DNA of 35,668 nucleotides from contig JBBDRM010000069.1 in the NCBI GenBank assembly GCA_040905475.1, forward strand, positions 1 through 35,668, read 5' to 3'. The translations under genes were made by a program, and so were the position numbers. The notes below the pieces were generated by a model that saw nothing but the letters and a program-made list of their open reading frames with translations, was not told where the DNA came from and made no database searches. Origin of the DNA: Actinomycetota bacterium (GTDB lineage Bacteria > Actinomycetota > AC-67). Below are positions 8,008-17,716 of the stretch, piece after piece; positions within the stretch are counted from its first letter, which is position 1; every line of letters starts with the position of its first letter.

Positions 8008-8442
8008 TCAGGTGAGCTCGATGACGGCGGACGCGATCAGCTGGTTCGGCGTGGGCAGCCCGACGAACTTCGGAACGATCGGCTTCGTGTCCCACGGATA
8101 CGTGATCGTCACCGTGATGCAGTCGACGGACGTGTCGTTGACGCACGGATCCACGGTCGCCGCGATGTCGCCCAGGGTGATGCTCCCGCCCATCCAGGAC
8201 AGCCGTTCGAGCGCGGTCGTCCGCGCGTGCGTTATCGCGTCGGCCGAGGTGGTCTTGGAGATCGCCGCCCGGGCACCCTCTTCGGCCGCGTGGTTCATGC
8301 TCTGATCGAGCCCGTAGATGAAGCCGTACGTGAGGATCCCGTAGAGCAGCACGAGGAACACCATGGACACGATCGCGAACTCGAGCGCGGCGACGCCGTC
8401 CTGGCGCGCCAGTCGTTCTCGCAGCCGCTGCGTGATGCTCAC
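8008..8442 (-). CDS. TadE-like pseudopilin
   Basis: The 144-residue protein has the TadE signature: a short basic N-terminus, then DGVAALEFAIV leading into one hydrophobic helix (about residues 14-44), followed by DQSMNHAAEEGARAA, the usual start of the periplasmic or extracellular part. In known Tad systems TadE is processed like a type IV pseudopilin; the Glu in ALEF occupies the place of the conserved pilin Glu. The GTG at 8442 was chosen because it overlaps the TadC stop as GTGA (8439-8442). Two Cys (DPCVNDTSVDC) could form a disulfide. The TadG gene follows after eight bases. Confidence 0.9.
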   Translation of the reverse strand: MSITQRLRERLARQDGVAALEFAIVSMVFLVLLYGILTYGFIYGLDQSMNHAAEEGARAAISKTTSADAITHARTTALERLSWMGGSITLGDIAATVDPCVNDTSVDCITVTITYPWDTKPIVPKFVGLPTPNQLIASAVIELT

Positions 8443-9362
8443 TTGAGCACGTTCCCCATGATCGAGCTGACCGCCGGGCCGAGGACCACGACGAACAGCG
8501 CCGGGAAGATGAACAGGAACATCGGGAACAGGATCTTCACGGGCAGCTTCGCGGCCTTCTCGCGCGCCCACTGTCGCCGCTTGGACCGCATCTCGTTCGC
8601 CTGAGCGCGGAGTACACGACCCAGAGGCATGCCGAGGCCGTCGGCCTGGATCAGCGACAGGACGAAGTTGGAGACCTCGGGAAGGTCGACGCGCCGGCGA
8701 AGGTTCTGCAGCGCGGTGCGCCGCGGAACGCCCAGCTCCATCTCGCGGAGTAGCCGGTTGAGCTCGTGCGAGAGCGGCGAGTCGAAGTGCTTGCCGACGA
8801 CCTCGATCGCGCCCTCGAGCCCCACGCCTGCTTCCACCGAGATCACGAGCAGGTCGAGAACGTCGGGGAGGTCGCGACGGATCGACGCGTGCCGGTCCTG
8901 GCGCTTGCTGCCGAGTCGAGACTCCGGGAGAACAACGCCGATGATCCCCAGGAAGGCGGCCATCCGGACCGTGCCGGTGCTCGAGAAACCCATCACGGAC
9001 CCCATCGCGTAGCCGAGGCCGAAGCCGAGGACCAGCGTGACGACCTGGATGACGATGAACTCTTCCGGACGCAGGCGCTCCGCCAGTCCCGCGAGCATGA
9101 TCCTGCGGCGAAGCCCGTCGACGTAGTTGCTCGGAAGGATCGACTGCAGCAGGGCGCCGAGGCGGCCGCCGAGTGGCGTGAGGATCCGCGCCGAAAGTGG
9201 TTGCGCCATGCGCTCCGAATACTCGTCGAGATGAACGTCCGCGCCTTCCAGGTCGGCGAGCACCGCGGCCGCATCGATGGCAGGCCGTCGGATCGCAGAG
9301 ATCGCCAGCGCGAGGCCGAACGCGACGCCGGCGAGACCGAGGGGGATCGCGAGATTCTCCAT
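8439..9362 (-). CDS. tadC: TadC, type II secretion F-domain inner-membrane platform protein
   Basis: The 307-residue protein is the second of two T2SF-domain platform proteins of the Tad machine. An N-terminal membrane helix (IPLGLAGVAFGLALAIS) is followed by a cytoplasmic part, two helices around residues 95-145, and the T2SF core with RRDLPDVLDLLVISVEAGVGLEGAIEVV, which is split here into RRDLPDVLDLL and VEAGVGLEGAI. It ends with a pair of helices (LPVKILFPMFLFIFPALF). The ATG at 9362-9360 shares its A with the TadB stop (TGATG), which fixes the start. The protein should sit beside TadB and couple the TadA ATPase to pilin assembly. Confidence 0.92.
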   Translation of the reverse strand: MENLAIPLGLAGVAFGLALAISAIRRPAIDAAAVLADLEGADVHLDEYSERMAQPLSARILTPLGGRLGALLQSILPSNYVDGLRRRIMLAGLAERLRPEEFIVIQVVTLVLGFGLGYAMGSVMGFSSTGTVRMAAFLGIIGVVLPESRLGSKRQDRHASIRRDLPDVLDLLVISVEAGVGLEGAIEVVGKHFDSPLSHELNRLLREMELGVPRRTALQNLRRRVDLPEVSNFVLSLIQADGLGMPLGRVLRAQANEMRSKRRQWAREKAAKLPVKILFPMFLFIFPALFVVVLGPAVSSIMGNVLK

Positions 9363-10317
9363 CAGACGTCCACCCGAGCCATCTTCCGGATGATCCCGAC
9401 CCCGATGGCGACCGACATCCCGGCGGCGCCGAGCACGGCAGGCCCCCAGCCTCGGAACATCGGCTTCATCCATTCCGGGTTCATGAGCTGCATGATCAGC
9501 ATGAAGAACAGCGGCAGCGCCCCCAGGATGTTCCCCGACAGCCGACCCTCGGCGGTGAGGACCTTCACCTCCCGGCGGATCTCTTCACGCTGGCGCATGA
9601 ACTCGGCAAGCGTCGTCAGCAGTTCCGCGAGGCGGCCCCCCACCGATTGCTGGATCCGGAGGGCCTGGATCACCCAGGCGAGGTCGGGGATGCCGAGCCG
9701 GTGGCTCATCCGGTCGAGCGAATCCATGAGCGGGTCGCCGAGGCGCGTCTCCGAAAGGACGCGCTCGAACTCCTCCGACATCGGGGCCTCGCTCTCCTCG
9801 ACCATCATCTCGATGGCCTTCAGGAACGTGTGCCCTGCCTCGAGCGATCCGGCGATCAACGACAGCGCCTCCGGCAGCTGGCGCTCGAACGCCGTACGGC
9901 GCTTCGCGACTTTGATCAAGACGACACGCCACGCCAGGAACGGCATCGCGAACAGGGCAACGAACGCGATCACGGGGCGACCGGTGAGCAGGAGCCCGAG
10001 AGCCCAACCGAGGATCCCCGAGGCGGCGGCAACGATCACGAACTCGCCCGGGCGGAGCGGCACGCGACTGCGCTCGAGCTCTGCTGCGAGCCGGGTCTGC
10101 ATCTTCATGCGCTCGAGCGCGCCGTGGACGAGTTGAACGCCGGACTCGAGCAGTGCGGAGTTCCCTTCCGCGATCACCTCGGGAGGAACGTCGTGCTCGC
10201 CCGACGGCAGGTCGAGGATGCGGGCGAGCTCCTCGTCACGCTCGCGGAGCCTGGTCAAGAATCCCACGACGAGCAACGAAAGCCCTGCGCCGGCGGCGAG
10301 GGCCGGCAGCAGCATCG

Positions 10318-10321
<4 letters not shown>
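9362..10321 (-). CDS. tadB: TadB, type II secretion F-domain inner-membrane platform protein
   Basis: The 319-residue protein has an N-terminal membrane segment (MLLPALAAGAGLSLLVVGFL), two central helices (FVIVAAASGILGWALGLLL and VIAFVALFAMPFLAW), a T2SF core (RQLPEALSLIAGSLEAGHTF; IQQSVGGRLAELL) and a C-terminal helix pair. The order and length fit TadB. The GTG at 10321 overlaps the TadA stop as GTGA; an ATG two codons later (10315) is an alternative. In known Tad systems TadB and TadC form the inner-membrane platform driven by TadA. Confidence 0.93.
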
Positions 10322-11792
<1,471 letters not shown>

Positions 11793-11796
<4 letters not shown>

Positions 11797-13097
11797 CGAT
11801 CAACCCCCGCCGGTGTCGGCGCCGGCTGGCGCCTCAAGAATCGGAACATGCCGGTCTTGCGCTTCGCCGCTGCCGCAAGCTCGGCCATCTTGGTGCGTGC
11901 TTCCGGCGGCAGCAGGTCGTCCATGCCCTTGATGAGACCTCTCGATACGTCGGCGTCGGGGTACGAGACCAGCACCGGCTTGCCGAGGTTGATCGACCGC
12001 GAAACCTCCTTGGCGTACGGGAGCGTCGCGCGGAATCCCTGCGGGAATAGCTTGGTGATCTGGTCCACGGAGATGCCGAGGTCCTTCTCGACCTTGTTGA
12101 GAACCAGCGACACGGCGTCCGAGGAGATCCGGAGCTTCTGCAGGGTCTGCAGGAACATCCCGAGGTTCCGCACCGAGGGAAGATCCAAGGTGCACATCAC
12201 GAACAGGCGCTCGGAGAGATCGAAGGCCGCGAGCACCGTCTCGGCGAGCGCGGTCGGGGTGTCGACGACCACGTAGTCGTAGCGAGCGCGGAGCGCTTCG
12301 ATCACCCTCGTCACCTCGACCGGCGTGATGCGGTCGGCTTGGGAGGGATCCTTCGGCGCCGCGAGCACGTCGAACCGGTTCTCGTAGCTGACGACGTACT
12401 CCTGGATGTGCGAAGCGAGGTCGACGTCGGCCTCCGCCTCGTCCGCGTTCAAGACGTCGAAGATCGTGAAGTTCGGGTGCAGGCGGAGCGCGGTCGTGAC
12501 TTCACCGAACTGAAGGTCGAGGTCGACGAGCACGACGCGCGCGTCGGCCTGCTGCGAGAGCAGCAGGGCCATGTTGGTGGCGTAGAAGGTCTTCCCGCAG
12601 CCGCCGGTCGCGGAGCTGACCGTGAACACCTTCGCCGGGGTCCGCGCGGCCATGGTCGAGACGGCCGGCACGTGGGTGACCGTGGGGGCGGCCGACATCC
12701 GACGCTCGCCGATCTCCATCGCCCGCCGGATCGCTCCCCGGATCGACGTATCGTCCGCGGGGAGCTCGAGCACGTCGTCCGCTCCGACCTGGATGATCTC
12801 GCGAAGCGGTGCGTCGGGCCGGTCCTGGAACGACATGACGACCGACGTGGACGGCCACTCCTTGTGGAGCAGAGCCAGGCGTCGCAGCCCGGTCTTCGTC
12901 GCCAGAGACGGCCCGGCGAGCAGAACCGTGAACGGGCCCTCGTGCTCGTGATTCACGTGGCTGGCCGAGCCCACCTTCGTGCAGGAGACGATCTCCGGCA
13001 CCGGATTCATGTCCGCGGTCAGCGCGCGGACGCGCTCCGCCAGCTCCTCGTTCCGGTCGAGGACCAGGATCTTCGGGGTTTCCACAGCGTCCCTCAC
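11793..13097 (-). CDS. TadZ/CpaE pilus-localisation ATPase-like protein
   Basis: The 434-residue protein joins an N-terminal receiver-like domain (about residues 8-130, ILVLDRNEELAERVRAL through a GADDVLELP motif) to a ParA/MinD-type domain. The phosphate loop reads SSATGGCGKT (161-170). The lysine at the start of the normal KGGxGKT deviant Walker A is replaced by Thr164, while Lys169 is kept. Switch motifs VVLVDLDLQFGEV and YDYVVVDTP are present. TadZ/CpaE places the Tad machine in the cell, and atypical Walker A boxes are known in the family. The GTG at 13097 overlaps the cpaB stop as GTGA; a second GTG at 13085 is possible. Confidence 0.92.
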
Positions 13098-13669
13098 AGG
13101 AGGTTCTGGTACGAGCGGCCGGGCGTGACGACCGGTCGCTGATCCGGCGCGGTCAGGGCGACCCAGAGTGACTCGAACTTGGCGTAGAAGATGACCTTCT
13201 CGGCCTCGTTGACGTCGAGCGCGAGCAAGTAGGTCGCGGTGCCGGCCGTCCCCGCTGCCGGCGCGCGCACGTCGAGCACCTTGACGCCGGTGAGCACGAG
13301 CTTGGAGAGCGGGGTCTTCAGCTTCGTGTTCGGCTGGTCGGCGTCGGCGCCGTCCTTGATCGTGGCGTACAGGTTGATCGTGTCGCCCGGCTTCGCGTAT
13401 CCCGCGAGCCCGGCGACCCCGGGCAGCTCGATGGCGACCGCCTGCTTGCCCTTCGGAACCGTGAACGTGGTCACGCCGGAAACCCCGGCGGGACCGACCT
13501 CGACGGTGCGAACGTTCGGGTCGGGCGTTACGGCCGTGGCGGGCTGTTGCTGCTGCGGGGTGGCGACCGCCTTATCGCTCGAGCGCAAGCCGAAGAAAGC
13601 GAGAGCCGCGCCGACGGCGAAGACCGCGACGCCGATGATCAGGATGTTGTTCGACTTGCGATTGTTCAT
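13094..13669 (-). CDS. cpaB: CpaB/RcpC-like Flp pilus assembly protein
   Basis: The 191-residue protein is the first gene of the Tad operon. It has a short basic N-terminus, one membrane helix (ILIIGVAVFAVGAALAFFGL, 9-28), a Gln/Pro/Thr linker, and an extracellular beta domain matching the C-terminal part of CpaB/RcpC (TVPKGKQAVAIELPGVAGLAGYAKPGDTINLYA, split here into KGKQAVAIELPG and GYAKPGDTINLYA). It is shorter than classic CpaB because the N-terminal SAF repeat is missing or reduced; short forms are usual in monoderm Tad loci. The ATG at 13669 has a GGGGAG site upstream (about 13676-13681). The downstream tadZ gene overlaps as GTGA. Confidence 0.85.
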   Translation of the reverse strand: MNNRKSNNILIIGVAVFAVGAALAFFGLRSSDKAVATPQQQQPATAVTPDPNVRTVEVGPAGVSGVTTFTVPKGKQAVAIELPGVAGLAGYAKPGDTINLYATIKDGADADQPNTKLKTPLSKLVLTGVKVLDVRAPAAGTAGTATYLLALDVNEAEKVIFYAKFESLWVALTAPDQRPVVTPGRSYQNLL

Positions 13670-13919
13670 GTCATCTCCCCGGCGAACTGGCGGCTGCGAA
13701 CCGATGGTCGCCGGCTCGTAAACAGCCGCACGTCAGCGTGCTTACTGGACAGAACATCGGCAGAAGGACCGACCCATCAATAGTCCCGACGAGCTATTTC
13801 GCCGAGACAATCCGGGTCACTGTCGCGTAATTCCAGGTCAAAGGGTTTGTTCGCCCGACCGTGACTTTGGGATCGAGCCTCACGCCGGTGTCCGGTTGGA
13901 GCCGAAGTATCCGGGTGTC
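13670..13919 (-). promoter_or_regulatory. 250-base intergenic region, presumed tad promoter region
   Basis: This is one of the two largest non-coding gaps in the window. On the minus strand it must hold the promoter of the seven-gene tad operon, and its last bases carry the GGGGAG ribosome site of cpaB. I looked for a cyclic-di-GMP riboswitch, a hairpin terminator for the methyltransferase gene at 13920, and the TGAC-N6-GTCA operator, and saw none. No convincing -35/-10 pair stands out. Its more AT-rich middle (about 13770-13860) is the likeliest place for the promoter. Confidence 0.4.
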
Positions 13920-14720
13920 TTAGGGTTTGGTCCCGACGGTAAGCAAAACCTCGCGCGTGTCTTCGACCTGGTCACCGAACCGTTCCGCGAACGTCTTGCG
14001 GGCGCGCTCCTCGAACGAGGTCCACCCGCGGTCTCCGAGCATCCCGTGGACGAACCGCCCGAGCGCGCGCGTCCCCTGCTCTGCTACGTAGTCGTCCCGA
14101 GCCATCCGGAACCGATAGGCGCGCCGTTCGATCTTGATGCCTCTCAATCCCATGTCGTACAGGGTGTCCTTGAGCGTGTCGGCGGCGCCGAACCGGTCCC
14201 ACCAGGGCGCCGCATCGGCGCGGGCCGAACGGAGCATCTCCCTGCCGACCGTCGCCTCGACCAGTGTGCGCCAGGTCCCTTGCAGCTCGTCCTCCTCCGT
14301 CGTCCAGGTGGAGGTCGCGAGGCGGCCGCTCGATCTCAGCACACGGAGGAGGTCGAACAGCGCCGTGTCGTAGCGCTTGAACTCCTGCAGGACGAAGTTC
14401 GCCGTGACGACGTCGAACGTGGCGTCGCGGAAAGGAAGCTGATTCGCCTCGGCGCCGGCGAGACGGAGACCCGGCCGGGCATGACGAGCGACGCCGAGCA
14501 TCGCGGGCGCGATATCGACTCCGACCGCAAGCCCCTCCGACCCCACGGCCCGGGTCGCCGCGTCGACCGCCACGCCGGTACCGGTCCCGACGTCGAGGAT
14601 CCGCGCGCCCGGCCCGGCCGCGGCGAGGGCGATGAGGTCGGCCGCCACGGCCGCGGTCAACGGCGCGCGGACGCGCTCGTAGATGTCGGCGACGCGGTCG
14701 TAACCCTTCCAGTCGGTCAT
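13920..14720 (-). CDS. UbiE/COQ5-type class I methyltransferase
   Basis: The 266-residue protein has a full methyltransferase core: motif I ILDVGTGTGVAVD (about 41-53), acidic strand end VGVDIAPAML, ANQLPFRDATFDVV as motif II, and VLQEFKRYDTALFDLLRVLR followed by a glycine turn (SSGRLA). The start YDRVADIYERVRAPLT is usual for UbiE-like enzymes. The ATG at 14720 overlaps the upstream SDR stop as ATGA, so the two are translationally coupled. It is the last gene of the CoA-transferase operon. A similar enzyme at 27066 sits in another operon of the catabolic region. The methyl acceptor is unknown; the conserved-core match is firm. Confidence 0.9.
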   Translation of the reverse strand: MTDWKGYDRVADIYERVRAPLTAAVAADLIALAAAGPGARILDVGTGTGVAVDAATRAVGSEGLAVGVDIAPAMLGVARHARPGLRLAGAEANQLPFRDATFDVVTANFVLQEFKRYDTALFDLLRVLRSSGRLATSTWTTEEDELQGTWRTLVEATVGREMLRSARADAAPWWDRFGAADTLKDTLYDMGLRGIKIERRAYRFRMARDDYVAEQGTRALGRFVHGMLGDRGWTSFEERARKTFAERFGDQVEDTREVLLTVGTKP

Positions 14721-15496
14721 TTGGTCGGGAGCTGGTCCTTGAACGCGCGGATGGTTCCGGCTTTGAACAGCGGAGGGAACAGTACCCGCGAGACGACGGC
14801 CTGACGCAGCCAGCGCGGGAGATAGGTCTCGAGCTTGTCTCGTTCGACGACGGTGATGACGTCGCGCGCGACCCGCTCTGCCGAGATCGGCTTCGGCGTC
14901 TTGCGCTGGTAGGGGTGCCCTCGGGCCGCGAAGAACTCGGTCGCGACCGGCCCGGGATTCACCATCGACACGCCGATGCCGCGCGGAGCGAGCTCGATCG
15001 CGAGGGCCTCGGTGAGCCCGGCGACCGCGAACTTCGAGGCGGAGTAGGCCGCCTCGAGCGGCGCGCCGATCCGTCCCGCGATCGAGGCCACGTTCACGAT
15101 GTGCCCTCGTCCGCGCTCCAGCAGGCCGGGGAGGACCGCCTTCGTGGCGTAGACCGTGCCGAGGTAGTTGACCCGCATGAGCCGTTCGAAGGTCTCGACG
15201 TCGGTATCGGCGAATGCTCCGAATGCGCCGATGCCGGCGTTGTTGACGAGGATGTCGGCCGGCCCGAGCTCGGCGGTGAGCTTCGCGACGGCGCGTTCGG
15301 TCTGATCCCGGTCGGAGACGTCGGCCGACGCGACCGCGCCGCGGCCGCCGACCATTTCGAGGAGCGCACGGAGCTCATCTTCGGACCGGGATATGAGACC
15401 GACCTGAGCGCCCCGCTTCGCTGCGGCGCGTACGACCGCCTCCCCGATGCCGCGAGACGCGCCGGTGACGAACGCGATCGATCCTTCCCATCTCAT
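14717..15496 (-). CDS. short-chain dehydrogenase/reductase
   Basis: The 259-residue classical SDR has the cofactor loop TGASRGIG (residues 11-18), NNAG (about 88-91), a catalytic Ser in NVASIAG, and the YSASK catalytic motif, followed by NPGPVATEF. After the core the C-terminal part is basic with LPRWLRQAVVSRVLFPPLF, which is a hydrophobic surface often seen in membrane-associated SDRs of lipid metabolism. The start at 15496 is supported by AGGAGG six bases upstream. It oxidises or reduces a hydroxyl/keto group with NAD(P); SRSEDEL after beta-2 (basic Arg) suggests NADP(H). Operon context suggests a lipid or CoA-linked substrate, which is inference. Confidence 0.93.
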   Translation of the reverse strand: MRWEGSIAFVTGASRGIGEAVVRAAAKRGAQVGLISRSEDELRALLEMVGGRGAVASADVSDRDQTERAVAKLTAELGPADILVNNAGIGAFGAFADTDVETFERLMRVNYLGTVYATKAVLPGLLERGRGHIVNVASIAGRIGAPLEAAYSASKFAVAGLTEALAIELAPRGIGVSMVNPGPVATEFFAARGHPYQRKTPKPISAERVARDVITVVERDKLETYLPRWLRQAVVSRVLFPPLFKAGTIRAFKDQLPTK

Positions 15497-15555
15497 GGAG
15501 GACCTCCTGGCCGACGGGCCACCCGGCCCGGCGCGGGAGGCATCCTACGCGGCGC

Positions 15556-16881
15556 TCAGGCCGGGCAGGGAGTCGCGGTGCCGGGCCCGAACGGGGTCGT
15601 GACCACGTCGCCGGTGAGCTGGATGATCGTGGACGAGCAATTGTCCGCGGCCGTCGTCTCCAGCACCGACGAGGTGGGGTTGGCCTTCTGGACGATCTCG
15701 TAGATCCCGTCGGGAACGTTCGTGATGTTGATGTACTGGTCGGCGAGGTTCCAGCCGTAGACGTCGGCCCACCCGACCGCGACGCCCTGCTCGACCCACA
15801 TCTGGGGTCCGGCCGGGTCGAGCTCGTCGGGCACGATGCAATCGAAGGGGAACACGTGTGCGCGCGGGCCGTTGCCGGTCTCGCCCCAGTACTCGTCGAG
15901 CAACAGCACGTCGATGACGCAGAAGCCGACCTTCTTGCCGATGCTGATCGGGGTCTCCGACCGTCCGCCCTGCTCGCTCCACGGATACAGGATCGACTGG
16001 CCGAACCCCTTGTAGTGCAGGTGCGCGTGCACCTTGTGGAACTGGTAGGTCTCGTTCAGCGGCGTGTCGACGTACGACCCGTCGCTCGAGAAGATGCGCT
16101 GCACGATGATGTTGTCCTTGCCGCCGGGCGTCACGATGCCGGCGAGCCCGAAGCGAAGGATCAGCGGCCCCGTACCGACGTTCGCGATCGTCTGGTTGAA
16201 GCGCAGGCATCGCGTCGGATGGTCCGGGTTCTGCAGCGTCTCTTCCGCGTAGCAAGACAGCAGCGGGTTCTCCGGGAACGGCACCAGGTTGAGAGCGGAC
16301 GACACGTGGAAGCCGTCGGGAGCCGTCGGCCGGAGGTTGGGCAGCAGCGCCTCGCCCTGCCCCGGCGGATCGAGGACGGGGACTTCGACCTGAACCAAGC
16401 CGCCGTACGGGACGGGGCCCGGCTCCGCGTCCGGGTTGAACGTGTTCGACGGGATCACGCGCGCCGTGTAGACGCCGTCGGCCAGGTTCGCGACGAACAC
16501 GCTCTCGGCGTTGGAGTCGACCGCCGCGGACTGGGCGATGACCGTGCCGCTCGAGTCGAGCACCTGGAGGTCGAGATCGATCACGCCGTCGTAGACCCAC
16601 TTGATCGCGAACTCGACGGCGCCCTTCGGATTTGCGGCCCAGTAGCCGGCGCCGAGGGCGACGGTCACCTTGAAGGTGTCGCACTCTGCGACGAGACACC
16701 GGAGCTCGGGAACCGGGCTGACGAGCAGCAGCGGGTTGATCTCGCCGCCGGGCGCCTCGCCCGCCCAGGTCAGGAGCGGCGTCCCAGGCGTCAAGGTGCC
16801 CTGGTCGGGAACCGCGGCCTGTGACGGGATGAGCCCGGCCGCCAGGACGGCGAGCGCGGCGAGAGCGGGACGGATCCTCAT
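15556..16881 (-). CDS. secreted lysyl oxidase family copper amine oxidase
   Basis: The 441-residue protein has a signal peptide (1-23, IPSQAA), an N-terminal beta-rich region (about 60-145; AIKWVYDGVIDLDLQVLDSS resembles pre-peptidase C-terminal or CUB-like folds, split here as KWVYDGVIDLDLQVLD), and a lysyl oxidase domain (about 180-400). The copper site HAHLH has His at 285, 287 and 289, like HQHYH in human LOX. Lys317 (KVGFC) and Tyr375 (WADVY) line up with human Lys320 and Tyr355, which form the lysine tyrosylquinone cofactor. GVAVGWADVYGWNLADQYI matches the LOX C-terminal block. It should oxidise primary amines outside the cell. It starts five bases after the upstream SDR stop, in a catabolic operon, an unusual place for this family. 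Confidence 0.9.
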   Translation of the reverse strand: MRIRPALAALAVLAAGLIPSQAAVPDQGTLTPGTPLLTWAGEAPGGEINPLLLVSPVPELRCLVAECDTFKVTVALGAGYWAANPKGAVEFAIKWVYDGVIDLDLQVLDSSGTVIAQSAAVDSNAESVFVANLADGVYTARVIPSNTFNPDAEPGPVPYGGLVQVEVPVLDPPGQGEALLPNLRPTAPDGFHVSSALNLVPFPENPLLSCYAEETLQNPDHPTRCLRFNQTIANVGTGPLILRFGLAGIVTPGGKDNIIVQRIFSSDGSYVDTPLNETYQFHKVHAHLHYKGFGQSILYPWSEQGGRSETPISIGKKVGFCVIDVLLLDEYWGETGNGPRAHVFPFDCIVPDELDPAGPQMWVEQGVAVGWADVYGWNLADQYINITNVPDGIYEIVQKANPTSSVLETTAADNCSSTIIQLTGDVVTTPFGPGTATPCPA

Positions 16882-16886
16882 CGGAG

Positions 16887-17711
16887 TTACCTATTCTCCG
16901 GCTCGGCTGGTGGGTCCTGCCCCTCAGCGTTTCGGGCGAACGCCAAGAAGTAGTCGAGCAGCCCGTCCGTCCCGGCGCCGTGCAGCGTCATCCCGCCGTC
17001 GATCACGATGTTCTGGCCGGTCACGAACCGCGCCAGGTCCGAGCAGAGGAACACCACCACGTCGGCGATCTCCTCCGGCGTGCCGATGCGGGCCAGCGGG
17101 GTCTTGGCCACGAAGTGCTCCATCCGGTCGGGGAACATCTTCAGCGGCTCGGTGAGCTTGGTGTCGATCATCCCCGGCGAGACCGCGTTCACCCGGACCG
17201 TCGGCGCGTACTCCAACGCCGCGACCGCCGTCAGCGCGACGATCCCCGCCTTCGCCGACGCGTAGGGCGCCTCACCGGCCGACGGGCGCGTCCCCGAGAT
17301 CGAGGCGGTGTTCACGATCGCTCCCCCGCCGGCCTCGACCATGAGCGGAGCGGCCGCGCGGATCCCGTTGAACACGCCGGTGAGATGCACGCCGATGATG
17401 TCGCCCCACGCCTCGGGCGTGTACATGTGCAACGGCCCGAAAAACGAGGTGCCGGCGTTGTTGAACATCACGTCGAGCCCGCCCATCGCCGTGGCGGCCC
17501 GAGAGACCACGCTCGCGACGGCTTCGGTGTCGCGTACGTCCGCGGTGAACGCGTGACCGTCGAGCTCTTTCGCAACCGCTTCGGCCGCGTCTGCGTCGAT
17601 GTCGAGCACGCACACCTGCGCGCCTTCCTCTGTCATACGGCGCGCGGTCGCGCGTCCGATGCCCGATCCACCGCCGGTGATAAGCGCCTTGCGTCCCTCA
17701 AGAAGTCCCAT
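16887..17711 (-). CDS. short-chain dehydrogenase/reductase
   Basis: The 274-residue classical SDR shows TGGGSGIG (residues 12-19), an Asp-ending second strand (VLDIDADA), which predicts NAD rather than NADP, NNAGTSFFG, a catalytic Ser in NTASISG, YASAKAG as the active-site Tyr/Lys pair, and NAVSPGMIDTKL followed by ARFVTGQNIVIDGGMT near the end. The C-terminal 20 residues (EGQDPPAEPENR) are a hydrophilic extension. The ATG at 17711 was chosen because it starts the first beta strand and lies five bases after the CoA-transferase stop. It belongs to the CoA-transferase operon and likely oxidises a hydroxyacyl-CoA or alcohol intermediate; that substrate class is inferred from the neighbours. Confidence 0.93.
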   Translation of the reverse strand: MGLLEGRKALITGGGSGIGRATARRMTEEGAQVCVLDIDADAAEAVAKELDGHAFTADVRDTEAVASVVSRAATAMGGLDVMFNNAGTSFFGPLHMYTPEAWGDIIGVHLTGVFNGIRAAAPLMVEAGGGAIVNTASISGTRPSAGEAPYASAKAGIVALTAVAALEYAPTVRVNAVSPGMIDTKLTEPLKMFPDRMEHFVAKTPLARIGTPEEIADVVVFLCSDLARFVTGQNIVIDGGMTLHGAGTDGLLDYFLAFARNAEGQDPPAEPENR

Positions 17712-17716
17712 GCGAC

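Noticed and set aside
8766-10136. A plus-strand open frame across the tadB/tadC genes
   Set aside because: The protein is an Arg/Asp/Glu-rich shadow, while the minus strand encodes clear T2SF proteins with overlapping junctions.
13670-13919. A cyclic-di-GMP (GEMM) riboswitch ahead of the tad operon
   Set aside because: The core elements of the GEMM consensus are not found on the minus strand; only isolated GC-rich words resemble it.
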